A DNA stretch of 64,000 bases from Candidatus Heimdallarchaeota archaeon. GTDB lineage: Archaea; Asgardarchaeota; Heimdallarchaeia; Heimdallarchaeales; Heimdallarchaeaceae. The stretch is taken from NCBI GenBank assembly GCA_019057815.1, contig JAHLWR010000004.1:154617-218616 (forward strand), read 5' to 3'. A program made the translations under genes and the position numbers. A model generated the notes under the pieces. The model made no database searches. It saw nothing but the letters and a program-made list of their open reading frames with translations, and was not told the origin of the DNA. This document shows positions 37,925 to 46,779 of the stretch, one piece after another. Positions within the stretch are counted from its first letter, which is position 1, and each line of letters starts with the position of its first letter.

Positions 37925-38368
37925 ATGTCTAGACGAAGATATTCTATAGTTAATATTAAAGGGATTATGATGACTATTCATGTAAGATATTTATCACAAG
38001 TGATTGTAAGAGTAAATCTTGAAGGAACTTATGACAATAAGATGGAGGAAGAATTAACTAGAGTTTTGGATGAACAGATTCAAAATGCTAAAAAACCCTT
38101 ATTTTATTTGATTGATATATCAAGCTATGAGCCAAAAGAAGCAGAAGAACAAGCGAATATTATCGCAAATAAATTAGCAGAAAAAGGAGATATAATTCAA
38201 AAAATAGCTTTCTACTTCACTAAAAAGAAGAAAATCAAGAATAAGGAAATTAAAAATAAACTCAAAATTTATGATAACGATTTTCAAGCGCAATCATGGT
38301 TAAGTGATGAATCAAGATTTGGGTTCTTAGATGAAATAACAATAGAAAAATTGGTAGAAGGTAAGTAA
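37925..38368 (+). CDS. SpoIIAA/STAS-like small protein
   Basis: A 147-aa soluble alpha/beta protein: a short strand pair (VRVNLEGTYDNKMEEEL), a helix, a strand with PLFYLIDISSYEPKE, a helix, and a strand IQKIAFYFTKKKK. This is the STAS/SpoIIAA order. STAS domains commonly regulate by binding phosphoproteins or lipids. It precedes TYW1 by 35 bases and may be co-transcribed. Assignment by pattern only. Confidence 0.45.
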   Translation: MSRRRYSIVNIKGIMMTIHVRYLSQVIVRVNLEGTYDNKMEEELTRVLDEQIQNAKKPLFYLIDISSYEPKEAEEQANIIANKLAEKGDIIQKIAFYFTKKKKIKNKEIKNKLKIYDNDFQAQSWLSDESRFGFLDEITIEKLVEGK

Positions 38369-38403
38369 GAGAATTACTCAGTTTTTATTCTATCACTACA
38401 ATA

Positions 38404-39390
38404 ATGCAAAAAAAAGGGTTAAATCAACGAATGTCAGGAGAAAAAAGCACTATCCCTTTGCAAGTAAAGGAGAAATTAGAGAAACAGCAGTACAGGATAG
38501 CTGGAAAACATTCTGCTGTTAAGACTTGTGCTTGGTTGAAACATTCGCTGAAAGGGGAAGGAGTTTGTTATAAACAGAAATTCTACGGGATAAAATCTCA
38601 TCAGTGTCTACAATGTACTCCAGCAACAATTTGGTGTAACCTCAAATGTATTTTCTGCTGGAGAAGTGCTTCTTGGTATAATAAAACAAGAATGGGAAAT
38701 GATGTAGATGAACCTTCAGTAATCGTTGATGAGATGATTAAACAACAGCGAAAACTTCTTGCAGGATATAATGCTCATCCCAAAGTACCACATGAACTTT
38801 ATAAGGAAGCTATGAACCCCAGACATGCAGCAATATCGTTAAGTGGCGAACCAACCTTTTATCCTAAAATAAACGAGTTAATAGAAGAATTTCATTCAAG
38901 AAAAATGACAACTTTTCTTGTAACAAATGGTACAACTCCTGAGGTACTAGCAAATCTGGATTCTTTACCAACACAACTGTATGTTACACTAATTGCTCCT
39001 AACGAAGAATTGTTCAAGAAAACAGCTAGACCTTCAGAAAAGGGAGCTTGGGAAAAAGTAATGGAAACAATAGATTTACTACCATCGATAAAAACACGTA
39101 AAGTATTAAGGTTAACACTAGTTCCAGGATATAACATGTTAGAACCAGCAGAATATGCAAAACTGTTTTTACGATCAGAAGCGCATTTTCTAGAACCGAA
39201 AGGTTTCATGAGTGTAGGTGATGCAAGAAAGAGAATTCCTTATGACAAAATGCCTAGATATCCAAAAATACTCCAGTTTTCAGAGGAAATAATAAAGGGT
39301 ACAGAACTAAAAATTATAGATGAAAAGGAAGATTCAGCTGTAACTCTAATAGCTAAGAAAGATTACGATTGGAGAATAATGAAATTCTGA
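38404..39390 (+). CDS. taw1: S-adenosylmethionine-dependent tRNA 4-demethylwyosine synthase (TYW1/Taw1)
   Basis: A 328-aa radical-SAM enzyme. The SAM-cluster motif is CNLKCIFCW (CxxxCxxC). Upstream, three Cys with exact 12-residue spacing (KTC, GVC, HQC) form the second Fe-S cluster unique to archaeal/eukaryotic TYW1. LSGEPTFYPKINELI is the conserved substrate region. It builds the tricyclic 4-demethylwyosine base at tRNA-Phe position 37, using pyruvate. Typical archaeal length, lacking the flavodoxin domain of eukaryotic TYW1. A single copy with intact ligands. Confidence 0.95.
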   Translation: MQKKGLNQRMSGEKSTIPLQVKEKLEKQQYRIAGKHSAVKTCAWLKHSLKGEGVCYKQKFYGIKSHQCLQCTPATIWCNLKCIFCWRSASWYNKTRMGNDVDEPSVIVDEMIKQQRKLLAGYNAHPKVPHELYKEAMNPRHAAISLSGEPTFYPKINELIEEFHSRKMTTFLVTNGTTPEVLANLDSLPTQLYVTLIAPNEELFKKTARPSEKGAWEKVMETIDLLPSIKTRKVLRLTLVPGYNMLEPAEYAKLFLRSEAHFLEPKGFMSVGDARKRIPYDKMPRYPKILQFSEEIIKGTELKIIDEKEDSAVTLIAKKDYDWRIMKF

Positions 39391-39513
39391 AGAAATCAAT
39401 AATATAACAAAGACATCTAAAAAAATAATTAAAGGAAGAAACTGAGTATACCATTTTCAACATTTTCTTCAGACTTAGTATTTGGAGAAGTAAGGTTTGA
39501 CATTTCTTATAGT

Positions 39514-39600
39514 AATTTCAATCACTTTGAAGCGATACCGTTTTTTACGAGATTCCTTTACTCCTACGAAAGATTTAAATTTCCTAAAGCAAACAATAGG
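39514..39600 (+). promoter_or_regulatory. Conserved promoter block of beta-helix gene 1
   Basis: The block holds AATTTCAATCACTTTGAAG, then GAGATTCCTTT, CCTACGAAAG, a TATA-like ATTTAAATTT and CCTAAAGCAAACAA. It is nearly repeated upstream of the second beta-helix gene (42115-42200) at the same distance from the start codon. The TATA-like element centred about 52 bases before the ATG predicts a leader of about 25 bases. Confidence 0.65.
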
Positions 39601-39628
39601 TGAATCAATCATTTTTGAAGGTTAAATT

Positions 39629-42055
39629 ATGAAAAAGCGATCAAAACAATCTAAAGTTTCAAGATTTTTATTTGTTTCAATTTTAATTGTTGGAATAAGT
39701 ATGTTCACTAGTATGAGAGTAAACGCTACAACTGTTTCTTACGACCCACCCTTTCTCTCCTCATTAACCCCACATGATCCAATATCCATTACTTCTGATA
39801 GCAATTTCACATATTATAGTTTTCTTGGTTCAGGAACTGTTGATTACCCTTATCTTATTGATGGTTACAATATAACAACAACAGATTTTAGAGGTATTTC
39901 TATCACTGATACAACAAAACATTTTGTTATTAGTAACTGCTATGTTGACGCAACATATTATGGCATTTATATCGTTGATGTAGCATATGGTACAGCATCT
40001 GTCATTAATAACACTTGCAGCAACAATAACGATTATGGCATCTTACTTTGGTCTTCTGATAGTTCTACTGTTGCAAACAACACTTGTAGCAACAATGGCA
40101 TTGACGGCATCTATCTTTTGTCTTCTGATAGTTCGACGGTTTCAAACAACACGTGCAGCAACAATAACGATTACGGCATCGAGCTTTCTGGTTCTGGGAG
40201 TTCGACGGTTTCAAACAACACGTGTAGCAACAATGGCTATAATGGCATCTATATAGACTCTTCTGGGAGCTCGACGGTTTCAAACAACACGTGCAACTAT
40301 AACTCGAAAGGCATCGATTTTATGAGTTCTGATAGTTCGACGGTTTCAAACAACACATGCAATAATAACTGGGTCGGTATCTGGTTTGTCTACTCTGATT
40401 TTTGTAATATTACTTACAATCTTTTACAAGAAAATGAAATCTATGGAGTATACTTAGTAGACAATTCTTATAATAATAACATTCACCATAATACCTTTGT
40501 AGACAATCATGTAGAAGTACTTTCACAAGCAAAAGATGGTGGAGCTAACAACTATTGGTATGATACTGAAACACTTGAAGGAAACTATTGGGACGATTGG
40601 TCAGGAACAGGCTCTTATTCTATTGATGGTACTGCTGGGGCAATCGATCTTTACCCTCTTGATGAACCAACTGTTTACCTTGGTCCTCCTGTTATTACAA
40701 ACATCATCCACTCTCCCTCTTCTCCAACAGAACTCGATGCTATTATTATTAATGCTATTGTCACTAACCCTCATGGTGTGCAATCAGTTACTCTTCACTA
40801 TAGAGTCAATAGTGGAACATGGATAGAAGTTAGTTTGACTCTTGTGAGTGGTGATCTCTATTCTGTAACAATCGGTCCTTTTGCAGTTAGCGACACTATT
40901 GAATATTATATCACTGCAGTAGACGACTCTATCCACCACAATGAAGTTACAGATGATAACTCTGGCTTATATTATTCTTTTACAATCGATTCTTCTGACA
41001 ATACTGGTCCTGTAATTAACGATATCGTACACTCTCCCTCTTCTCCAACAGAACTCGATACTATTACTATTAATGCTACTGTCACTGATACTTCAGGCGT
41101 GCAAAGTATTACTCTCCATTACAGGGTTAATGGTGGAACATGGATAGAAGTTAGTATGACACTTGTGAGTGGTGATATTTATACTGTCACTCTTGGTTCT
41201 TTTACAATTGGTGTTAATATTGAATATTATATCACTGCCGTAGACGACTCTATCCACCACAATGAAGTTACAGAGGATAATAGCGGACAATACTATGACA
41301 TATTGGTAGGTTCTTCGGATGTTACTGGTCCTATAATTAACGATATTGTATACTCTCCTTCTTTACCAACAGAACTCGATACTGTTACTATTAATGCTAC
41401 TGTCACTGATGATTCAGGTGTGCAAAGTGTTACTCTCTATTACAAGATCAATGATGGATCATGGCAGACAATCAGTATGACACTTGTGAGTGGTGATATT
41501 TATTCTGTAACTATCGGTCCTTTTGCAGTTAGTAACAATGTTGAATATTATATTACTGCTGTAGACAACTCCATTAATCACAATGAAGTTACAGAGGATA
41601 ATGGAGGGTTCTATTATGTTTTAACAATAGGTTCTTCTGATGTTATTGGTCCTATTATTACAGATATTATTCATTCTCCCTCTACTCCTAAAGAACTAGA
41701 TACTATTAGTATCAATGCTACTGTCACCGATGATTCAGGTATTTATAATGTTACACTCCATTACAGGATTAATGATGGAAATTGGATAGAAGTTAGTATG
41801 ACTCTTAAAAGTGGTGATCTTTATAATGTAACAATAGGTCCTTTTGCAGTTGGTGACATTATAGAATATTACGTTAGTGCTATAGATAATTCTGCTAGTC
41901 ACAATGAAACTACAGAGGATAACGCTGGTCTATATTACTCATTTACTGTTGCTGAGGTTATACCAGAGTTTCAAATGTTCTCTCTTCTCCTCCCTGTGAT
42001 AGTTTTTCTATTTTTAGGCTTTGGTTTAGTAGTACTGCATCGAAGAAAGAAATAA
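39629..42055 (+). CDS. Secreted beta-helix (NosD-like) surface protein with Ig-like repeats
   Basis: The 808-aa protein begins with a signal peptide, then a right-handed parallel beta-helix (residues about 45-310). The helix has six coils of about 23 residues bearing an NNTC step, and a NosD/CASH-type region (NITYNLLQENEIYGVYL, HHNTFVDN). Four repeats of about 108 residues follow (GPxINDIVHSPSSPTELDTI, SGVQSVTLHYR, IEYYITAVDDS), resembling Ig/Fn3-type modules. A C-terminal anchor (IPEFQMFSLLLPVIVF plus HRRKK) completes it. It is likely a glycan-binding or structural cell-surface protein. Many NNT sequons suggest N-glycosylation. Confidence 0.85.
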   Translation: MKKRSKQSKVSRFLFVSILIVGISMFTSMRVNATTVSYDPPFLSSLTPHDPISITSDSNFTYYSFLGSGTVDYPYLIDGYNITTTDFRGISITDTTKHFVISNCYVDATYYGIYIVDVAYGTASVINNTCSNNNDYGILLWSSDSSTVANNTCSNNGIDGIYLLSSDSSTVSNNTCSNNNDYGIELSGSGSSTVSNNTCSNNGYNGIYIDSSGSSTVSNNTCNYNSKGIDFMSSDSSTVSNNTCNNNWVGIWFVYSDFCNITYNLLQENEIYGVYLVDNSYNNNIHHNTFVDNHVEVLSQAKDGGANNYWYDTETLEGNYWDDWSGTGSYSIDGTAGAIDLYPLDEPTVYLGPPVITNIIHSPSSPTELDAIIINAIVTNPHGVQSVTLHYRVNSGTWIEVSLTLVSGDLYSVTIGPFAVSDTIEYYITAVDDSIHHNEVTDDNSGLYYSFTIDSSDNTGPVINDIVHSPSSPTELDTITINATVTDTSGVQSITLHYRVNGGTWIEVSMTLVSGDIYTVTLGSFTIGVNIEYYITAVDDSIHHNEVTEDNSGQYYDILVGSSDVTGPIINDIVYSPSLPTELDTVTINATVTDDSGVQSVTLYYKINDGSWQTISMTLVSGDIYSVTIGPFAVSNNVEYYITAVDNSINHNEVTEDNGGFYYVLTIGSSDVIGPIITDIIHSPSTPKELDTISINATVTDDSGIYNVTLHYRINDGNWIEVSMTLKSGDLYNVTIGPFAVGDIIEYYVSAIDNSASHNETTEDNAGLYYSFTVAEVIPEFQMFSLLLPVIVFLFLGFGLVVLHRRKK
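40006..40365 (+). repeat. Tandem 69-bp repeats coding beta-helix coils
   Basis: Units of about 69 bases (23 codons), sharing TTCGACGGTTTCAAACAACACGTG-like cores (20 bases or fewer quoted per copy: CGGTTTCAAACAACACGTG), repeat about five times. Close DNA identity implies recent duplication or gene conversion between coils. Confidence 0.8.
40690..41955 (+). repeat. Four in-frame repeats of about 320 bp coding Ig-like modules
   Basis: Segments beginning near 40690, 41012, 41330 and 41648 share CTCCCTCTTCTCCAACAG-type openings and code repeated modules of the surface protein. High DNA similarity between modules 1 and 2 shows recent expansion. Confidence 0.8.
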
Positions 42056-42058
42056 TTT

Positions 42059-42101
42059 CTTCCTTCTTTCCTTCCTTCCTTTTTTTCTTTCCTTTTCTTT
42101 A
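42059..42101 (+). terminator. Pyrimidine-rich terminator after beta-helix gene 1
   Basis: A continuous C/T-rich tract (TTCTTCCTTCTTTCC and on to TTTTCTTT) directly follows the stop codon, a typical archaeal termination signal. Confidence 0.5.
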
Positions 42102-42114
42102 GCATATTTATAAA

Positions 42115-42200
42115 AATTTCAAATCACTTCAAAGCTGTAACATCTTTTATGGGATTCCTTTTCGCTTACGAAAAAGTTAAATTCCTAAAGCAATAAAGGG
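42115..42200 (+). promoter_or_regulatory. Conserved promoter block of beta-helix gene 2
   Basis: Shares AATTTCAAATCACTTCAAAG, GGGATTCCTTTTCGC, TTACGAAAA, a TATA-like GTTAAATT and CCTAAAGCAATAA with the block at 39514-39600, in the same order and spacing. Common regulation of both surface genes, or duplication of the whole unit, is implied. Confidence 0.65.
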
Positions 42201-42230
42201 TACCAATATAACGTTCTTATAAGTGAAATT

Positions 42231-43805
42231 ATGCAAAAGCACTCAAAACAATCTAATGTTTCAATTCGAAGATTTTTATGTGTTTCAATGTTAATTGTTG
42301 GTATAAGTATTTTCTCTAGTATAAGCTTAAATGCTACAACTATCCCTTCCAACCCACTCTCTTACTCATCATTAACCTCACATGATCCTATATTCATTAC
42401 TTCTGACAGTGGACTGGAGGTTTTTCTAGGCTCTGGAACGGAAGAAGATCCTTATGTTATTGAAGGATATAGCATTACAACAACAAATTATGCAGGTATT
42501 TACATTAGTGGTACAACAAAATACTTTGTTATTCGTAACAGCTATGTTGACGCAGAATATGTTGGCATTGATATCAGTGATGTGACTGATGAAACAGCAA
42601 CTGTCATTAACAACACGTGCAAAAATAACAACTCTGGCATTTGGCTTCAATATTCTGTTGGTTCTACTGTTGTCAACAACACTTGTAACAGTGGTTACTA
42701 TGGCATCAAGCTTTCCTCTTCTAGTAGTTCTACAGTGGCAAACAACACTTGTAACAGTAATTACTATGGCATCAAGCTTTCCAATTCTGGCAGTTCTACC
42801 GTTGCTAACAACAAGTGCAACAACAATAACTGGGACTGTATCTACCTTCAACATTCTGGGAGTTCTACTGTTGCCAACAATACTTCTAGTAATTGTGGTT
42901 TAGGGATAATAGAAAATACCGTTGATGCTTATCTCTCGTATACCTTAGAGAATAATTGGGTGAATGGGAAAAAACTAGGTTTTTACACTAACCTTGACTC
43001 TACAACGATTGATGAACAAGTTTATGGGCAGATGATATTAGTCAATTGTACTAATGTTACAGTACGTGACCAAATATTAAATAGCGCTACAACTGGTCTA
43101 TTTCTCTACTCCTGCACATGTTTAGTTGTTATTAACAACACGTGCAACAATAACAACAGAGGTATCTTTCTTTTGGGTTCTGGTAGTTCGACTGTCGCAA
43201 ACAACACGTGCAACAACAACCGGGAAGGCATCGGGCTTTGGTCTTCTGGTAGTTCGACTGTCGCAAACAGCACATGCAACAACAACCGGGAAGGCATCTA
43301 TCTTTCATCTTCAGGTAGTTCAGATGTCATTAACAATATATGCAACAACAACTGGCATGGCATCGCTCTTTGGTCTTCTGATTTTTGTGTCATAACTTAC
43401 AATCTTCTACAAGGAAATGAAAAATATGGAGTATACTTAAATGAAGGCGATGGAGGTTACTACTTAGGATTCGATTCTGATAATAATCTTATTCACCATA
43501 ATACCTTTGTAGACAATAATCTAGGAGGAACTTCCCAGGGGTATGATGGTGGTACTAACAACTTTTGGTATGATACTGCAACACTTGAAGGTAATTTTTG
43601 GTCCGATTGGTCAGGAACAGGTTCTTATTATATTCAAGGTTCTGCAAGTTCAATCCAAGGTTCTACAATTTCAATCGATCCTTACCCTCTTGACGAACCT
43701 GTTGAATATTCTACAGACGAAACTCAAATATTTTTCACTTTTACTCTACTATTAGTATTAGTTCCTTTGTTACTCACAAAATTATTCTCTCGAAAAAGAC
43801 GATAA
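42231..43805 (+). CDS. Secreted beta-helix (NosD-like) surface protein 2
   Basis: The 524-aa protein has a signal peptide nearly identical to that of beta-helix gene 1, and the same N-terminal cap (ITSDSGLEVFLGSGTEEDPY, then the EGYSITTTNYAGI region). Two blocks of NNTC coils (residues about 120-220 and 300-390) are separated by a variant segment. The NosD-like cap (VITYNLLQGNEKYGVYL) and a C-terminal anchor (PLDEPVEYS, TM, LFSRKRR) follow. It lacks the Ig-like modules of gene 1. Function: probable cell-surface structure or adhesion. Confidence 0.85.
   Translation: MQKHSKQSNVSIRRFLCVSMLIVGISIFSSISLNATTIPSNPLSYSSLTSHDPIFITSDSGLEVFLGSGTEEDPYVIEGYSITTTNYAGIYISGTTKYFVIRNSYVDAEYVGIDISDVTDETATVINNTCKNNNSGIWLQYSVGSTVVNNTCNSGYYGIKLSSSSSSTVANNTCNSNYYGIKLSNSGSSTVANNKCNNNNWDCIYLQHSGSSTVANNTSSNCGLGIIENTVDAYLSYTLENNWVNGKKLGFYTNLDSTTIDEQVYGQMILVNCTNVTVRDQILNSATTGLFLYSCTCLVVINNTCNNNNRGIFLLGSGSSTVANNTCNNNREGIGLWSSGSSTVANSTCNNNREGIYLSSSGSSDVINNICNNNWHGIALWSSDFCVITYNLLQGNEKYGVYLNEGDGGYYLGFDSDNNLIHHNTFVDNNLGGTSQGYDGGTNNFWYDTATLEGNFWSDWSGTGSYYIQGSASSIQGSTISIDPYPLDEPVEYSTDETQIFFTFTLLLVLVPLLLTKLFSRKRR
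42600..43395 (+). repeat. Tandem 69-bp repeats coding beta-helix coils
   Basis: Two clusters (about 42600-42880 and 43128-43395) of units of about 69 bases with AACAACACGTGCAACAACAA-like cores. Palindromic CACGTG lies at the NNTC codons in several copies. Confidence 0.75.
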
Positions 43806-43985
43806 GAAGATTAAATGATAGTTTTTTCTTCTTCTTTTTCAACTTTTTTTCCTTTTTAATCCTCTTTAAACGTGCAGAATAGCGATTAAGCAGAAATCCT
43901 TCCTTTGATTATCTTTTGATAAGGATTTAATAACTACAATTATAAATATTTAAGAAAGATTATTTCTTCCATTGTTTTGATACTT

Positions 43986-44378
43986 ATGGTTGATGAAGAG
44001 AATAAAACAAACATCGAGCTCACTGGTCTTCCTAAGACTATCTTTGATGAAGTAATGGACGAAATTGAAGAAGAATTTGAAGAAAGTTTGGGCGAGATAA
44101 TCGCTATGGAGAAACTTGAAGAGATTATTGGAAAAATAAAAAGAAACGTTAAAGAAAAGGTTGTAGAAACGATTAAAAAGAATTTCTCAGAAGAAATGAA
44201 TGATGTTAAAAAAATGATTCTAGGTGAAAAATTAGCTAGAATTGTAACATCAGAATCAAAGAAAAGGTTACAAGATCTCGTTTCCCAAGTGATAAGAAAT
44301 ACACTAGATGTTATTGATGAGTTAAGAAACGAAATTATTGGAGAAGTTTTTGAAGAAACTGAGAAAAAAGAAGAATAA
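43986..44378 (+). CDS. Small charged helical/coiled-coil protein
   Basis: A 130-aa, highly helical soluble protein rich in Glu, Lys and Ile. The ATG at 43986 is chosen over TTG at 43977. Heptad-like hydrophobic spacing runs through most of its length. It lies upstream of the HEAT and pseudo-GTPase genes on the same strand but is separated by 220 bases. No family recognised. Confidence 0.55.
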   Translation: MVDEENKTNIELTGLPKTIFDEVMDEIEEEFEESLGEIIAMEKLEEIIGKIKRNVKEKVVETIKKNFSEEMNDVKKMILGEKLARIVTSESKKRLQDLVSQVIRNTLDVIDELRNEIIGEVFEETEKKEE

Positions 44379-44565
44379 TGCTCTGTTAAAGAAGAATTGA
44401 TTATTTTGGAATGATTTGTAAAAGATGTCAAAACATTCAACGTTCTTTCCTTTCTTTCATAATTTTCCTTCATCTAATTTCACTTTCAATCTAAACATTT
44501 TTTCATCTTAAAATCTTGATGAAATTATACTTTTTTTCACTTTTTAATAAATTAAAGCAAAAAAC

Positions 44566-44577
44566 ATTAATATATTT
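44566..44577 (+). promoter_or_regulatory. TATA box of the HEAT/pseudo-GTPase unit
   Basis: ATTAATATATTT is centred 27 bases before the ATG at 44599, predicting a leaderless transcript covering the HEAT gene and probably the pseudo-GTPase. Confidence 0.6.
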
Positions 44578-44598
44578 CAAAGCTCTAGTTTCTTTAGA

Positions 44599-45714
44599 AT
44601 GGGCAAAATTGGAAAATTAATAAAACAACTTGAAGATGATGACCCTTCAGTACGCGAATATGCTATTCTAGAACTTGGAGAGTTAAGAGACACTCAAGCT
44701 GTAAATCCATTAATTAAGATTATACAACAGGACACCATCGAAAATAGGGGATATGCTATCGTAGCACTGTCTGAAATTGGTGATCATAGCGCAATAGAGA
44801 TACTCATTTTTTGTCTTATGGATAATGAAGTGAGTGTGAGATTAGCAGCATCAAGATCGTTAGGTAAATTCTCTTCGCCTCAAGCAATATCAGCTTTATT
44901 GGTCTCTTTAAAGAAAGATCCTTCAGAACAAGTAAGAAGTAGATCAGCTTTATCTTTAGGGGGGATAGGGTCAGAAATCTCTGTTCCTGATCTTCTAAAA
45001 GAGAGTAAAGTAGAACATGCTCCTACTCTACTTTATTCGATAGATACTGCTCTAAAAATGATAGCTAAGAAAAATGGCTATGAAAGTATGGATGAACTAG
45101 TTCAGAGTGTTAAAGTACAAGTGACTAAACATTTGGAAAAACCTGAAACTGAACAATTAAGTGAGAAAGAAATAATAGAAATGATTCCTAATCTTTGGGC
45201 ATATATTCGTAAGTTTGTGATTCAACAACTAGAAGGGATTCAAACAATGTTGAGTGTTGAATCAAATGAAAAATCAGCAGAAACGAAAATAGCAGAAATA
45301 CTGGGAGAAAAATTCTGGCAATTCTCTAACTTTCTCGAAAGGCATAACAATTTGACGTTCTCTGATTTCCAGACCGATATGCTATGGCAGATGTGCTGGG
45401 ACACTTCTAGACCTATAAGGGTAGAAATATTCCAGATGATTAAAGACCATAGGACAGAAATACACGAATTAGACAGATACAGAAAATGGCTTGATACTAT
45501 AGAAGACGAAAAAGAAAAAACCGAAACAATTTATGGAGAACCAATCTTGCCCAAGCCTGTTCCAATAACAACAGTAAAAGATGAAGCAAAAGAAACAGCT
45601 GCTAATTTGGTAAGGTCAATTTCAGGAGAAATAGAAGAAATAATGGACAAGTATTCTGCATGGAAAGGAAAAATAGCAGAAGATGAAGATAAAGATAGCT
45701 TTGAAATAGAATAG
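44599..45714 (+). CDS. HEAT-repeat protein upstream of the Rab-like pseudo-GTPase
   Basis: The 371-aa protein has about five HEAT repeats (residues 1-150; DDPSVREYAILELGELRDTQ, NRGYAIVALSEIGDHSA, VSVRLAASRSLGKFSSPQ, VRSRSALSLGGIGSEIS). A helical middle domain (about 190-305) and a long C-terminal helix rich in Ala/Glu (about 325-371) follow. HEAT solenoids bind protein partners. It ends 46 bases before the pseudo-GTPase start, so the two are likely co-transcribed and may form a complex. Confidence 0.8.
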   Translation: MGKIGKLIKQLEDDDPSVREYAILELGELRDTQAVNPLIKIIQQDTIENRGYAIVALSEIGDHSAIEILIFCLMDNEVSVRLAASRSLGKFSSPQAISALLVSLKKDPSEQVRSRSALSLGGIGSEISVPDLLKESKVEHAPTLLYSIDTALKMIAKKNGYESMDELVQSVKVQVTKHLEKPETEQLSEKEIIEMIPNLWAYIRKFVIQQLEGIQTMLSVESNEKSAETKIAEILGEKFWQFSNFLERHNNLTFSDFQTDMLWQMCWDTSRPIRVEIFQMIKDHRTEIHELDRYRKWLDTIEDEKEKTETIYGEPILPKPVPITTVKDEAKETAANLVRSISGEIEEIMDKYSAWKGKIAEDEDKDSFEIE

Positions 45715-45760
45715 AGATCTTTTGTAAATTTCGTTGTTATATGGTTTACGAGGGAAGGAC

Positions 45761-46696
45761 ATGACAAAACGTATATTTAAAATGTTGATGTATGATCAAC
45801 TTAAGATACTAGAGAAGACAAAATATGATACATTAATGGATGGGTATCTCTCTCGTTCGCATTTCAACTCAATTGGTGTTTCATTTCTTGTGTGGTCTGA
45901 AAAAACAAGTCAAAATGATGAAAATCTTTTACAGATATGGAATATTAACCAAAATCCAAGGTTCGCAAATATACATGAAATACATGCTAGAGGAAGTATA
46001 GGGATAATTATAACTTTTGACGCATCAGAATATGGCTTTGCAGAGAAACTAGAAGAGCAAATTAATGACTATATGTTAAGTAGTAAAATTGAACCTCTGA
46101 TTATTGGTTTGTATGGCTGGGTTCCCTATAATACACAAGATCAAATCGATGCAGAATATATAGATGAAGCTAAAATTTATTTAAAATCGACCATTGAAGA
46201 AGAATGGGATGTTTATGTAAAAATTTATATGCATTCAGGTGAGGAAAACCTGTTTTTCAAACTCCTTCAGGAGATGAGCAGAATTGCAGTTAATGAATCC
46301 ATAACCTTTTACAAAAAACAATCTGTTAAAAAACATAATTCTCTTATTGCAGTAATAAACAAAATGGTAGAACTGTTTCCACAGCTGGAAAATAGACTGG
46401 AACTGGTCGAAGAGGGAGTTAGAATAACAGGAAAGATCAAGACATATTTGATTGATACAAAAGGTAGTTCATACATATATGATGGTAAAAAAATGACCAG
46501 TCTATGTCTTGAAGATTCTAACTCTCAATCAAAGCAAAGGTACAGAATAGCTCTTGCATCATTAAAAAAACTCTTAGATGATGATAATCAATTCATCAAC
46601 CCCTCGATAATTAAAATACTTTCAAAAACATTTTATCTATTAAATGATGATTACTTTATGCAAATAGATGATATTTTTAAAAAGCAAATATTTTAG
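45761..46696 (+). CDS. Rab-like small-GTPase fold protein without nucleotide-binding motifs (pseudo-GTPase)
   Basis: A 311-aa protein whose first 185 residues align with Rab GTPases with almost no gaps. The FKMLM opening fits FKLLL. The G1 P-loop position (residues 12-19, DQLKILEK) replaces GxxxxGKS. SIGVSF (37-42) fits TIGVDF, and LQIWNINQNPRF (57-68) fits LQIWDTAGQERF. ARGSIGIIITFD (76-87) fits YRGAxGIIVVYD, and LIIGLYGW (113-120) replaces the LVGNKxDL region. G1, G3 Asp and Gly and G4 NKxD are all lost, so GTP binding is unlikely. The C-terminal 125 residues are an unassigned helical/beta extension. ATG 45761 is chosen over TTG 45734. Probably a structural binding partner for longin/roadblock-like or HEAT proteins nearby. 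Confidence 0.75.
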   Translation: MTKRIFKMLMYDQLKILEKTKYDTLMDGYLSRSHFNSIGVSFLVWSEKTSQNDENLLQIWNINQNPRFANIHEIHARGSIGIIITFDASEYGFAEKLEEQINDYMLSSKIEPLIIGLYGWVPYNTQDQIDAEYIDEAKIYLKSTIEEEWDVYVKIYMHSGEENLFFKLLQEMSRIAVNESITFYKKQSVKKHNSLIAVINKMVELFPQLENRLELVEEGVRITGKIKTYLIDTKGSSYIYDGKKMTSLCLEDSNSQSKQRYRIALASLKKLLDDDNQFINPSIIKILSKTFYLLNDDYFMQIDDIFKKQIF

Positions 46697-46700
46697 TTGT

Positions 46701-46748
46701 AATACCTCGATAGTACTTATTAAGGTATTCCGACATAAAGTATATATG
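46701..46748 (+). promoter_or_regulatory. Inverted-repeat operator and TATA box of the RHH gene
   Basis: AATACC (46701-46706) and GGTATT (46724-46729) form a perfect 6-base inverted repeat, directly followed by TATA-like AGTATATATG (46739-46748). The repeat is a plausible autoregulatory site. The TATA position puts the transcript start near 46770, so the ATG at 46750 cannot be the start. Confidence 0.5.
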
Positions 46749-46779
46749 CATGGAGCGGTGCGTACTAAATACTGATTCG

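Noticed and set aside
43940..44473. 177-aa minus-strand frame rich in Ser/Phe/Ile
   Set aside because: Complement of the Glu/Lys-rich coiled-coil gene; low-complexity shadow.
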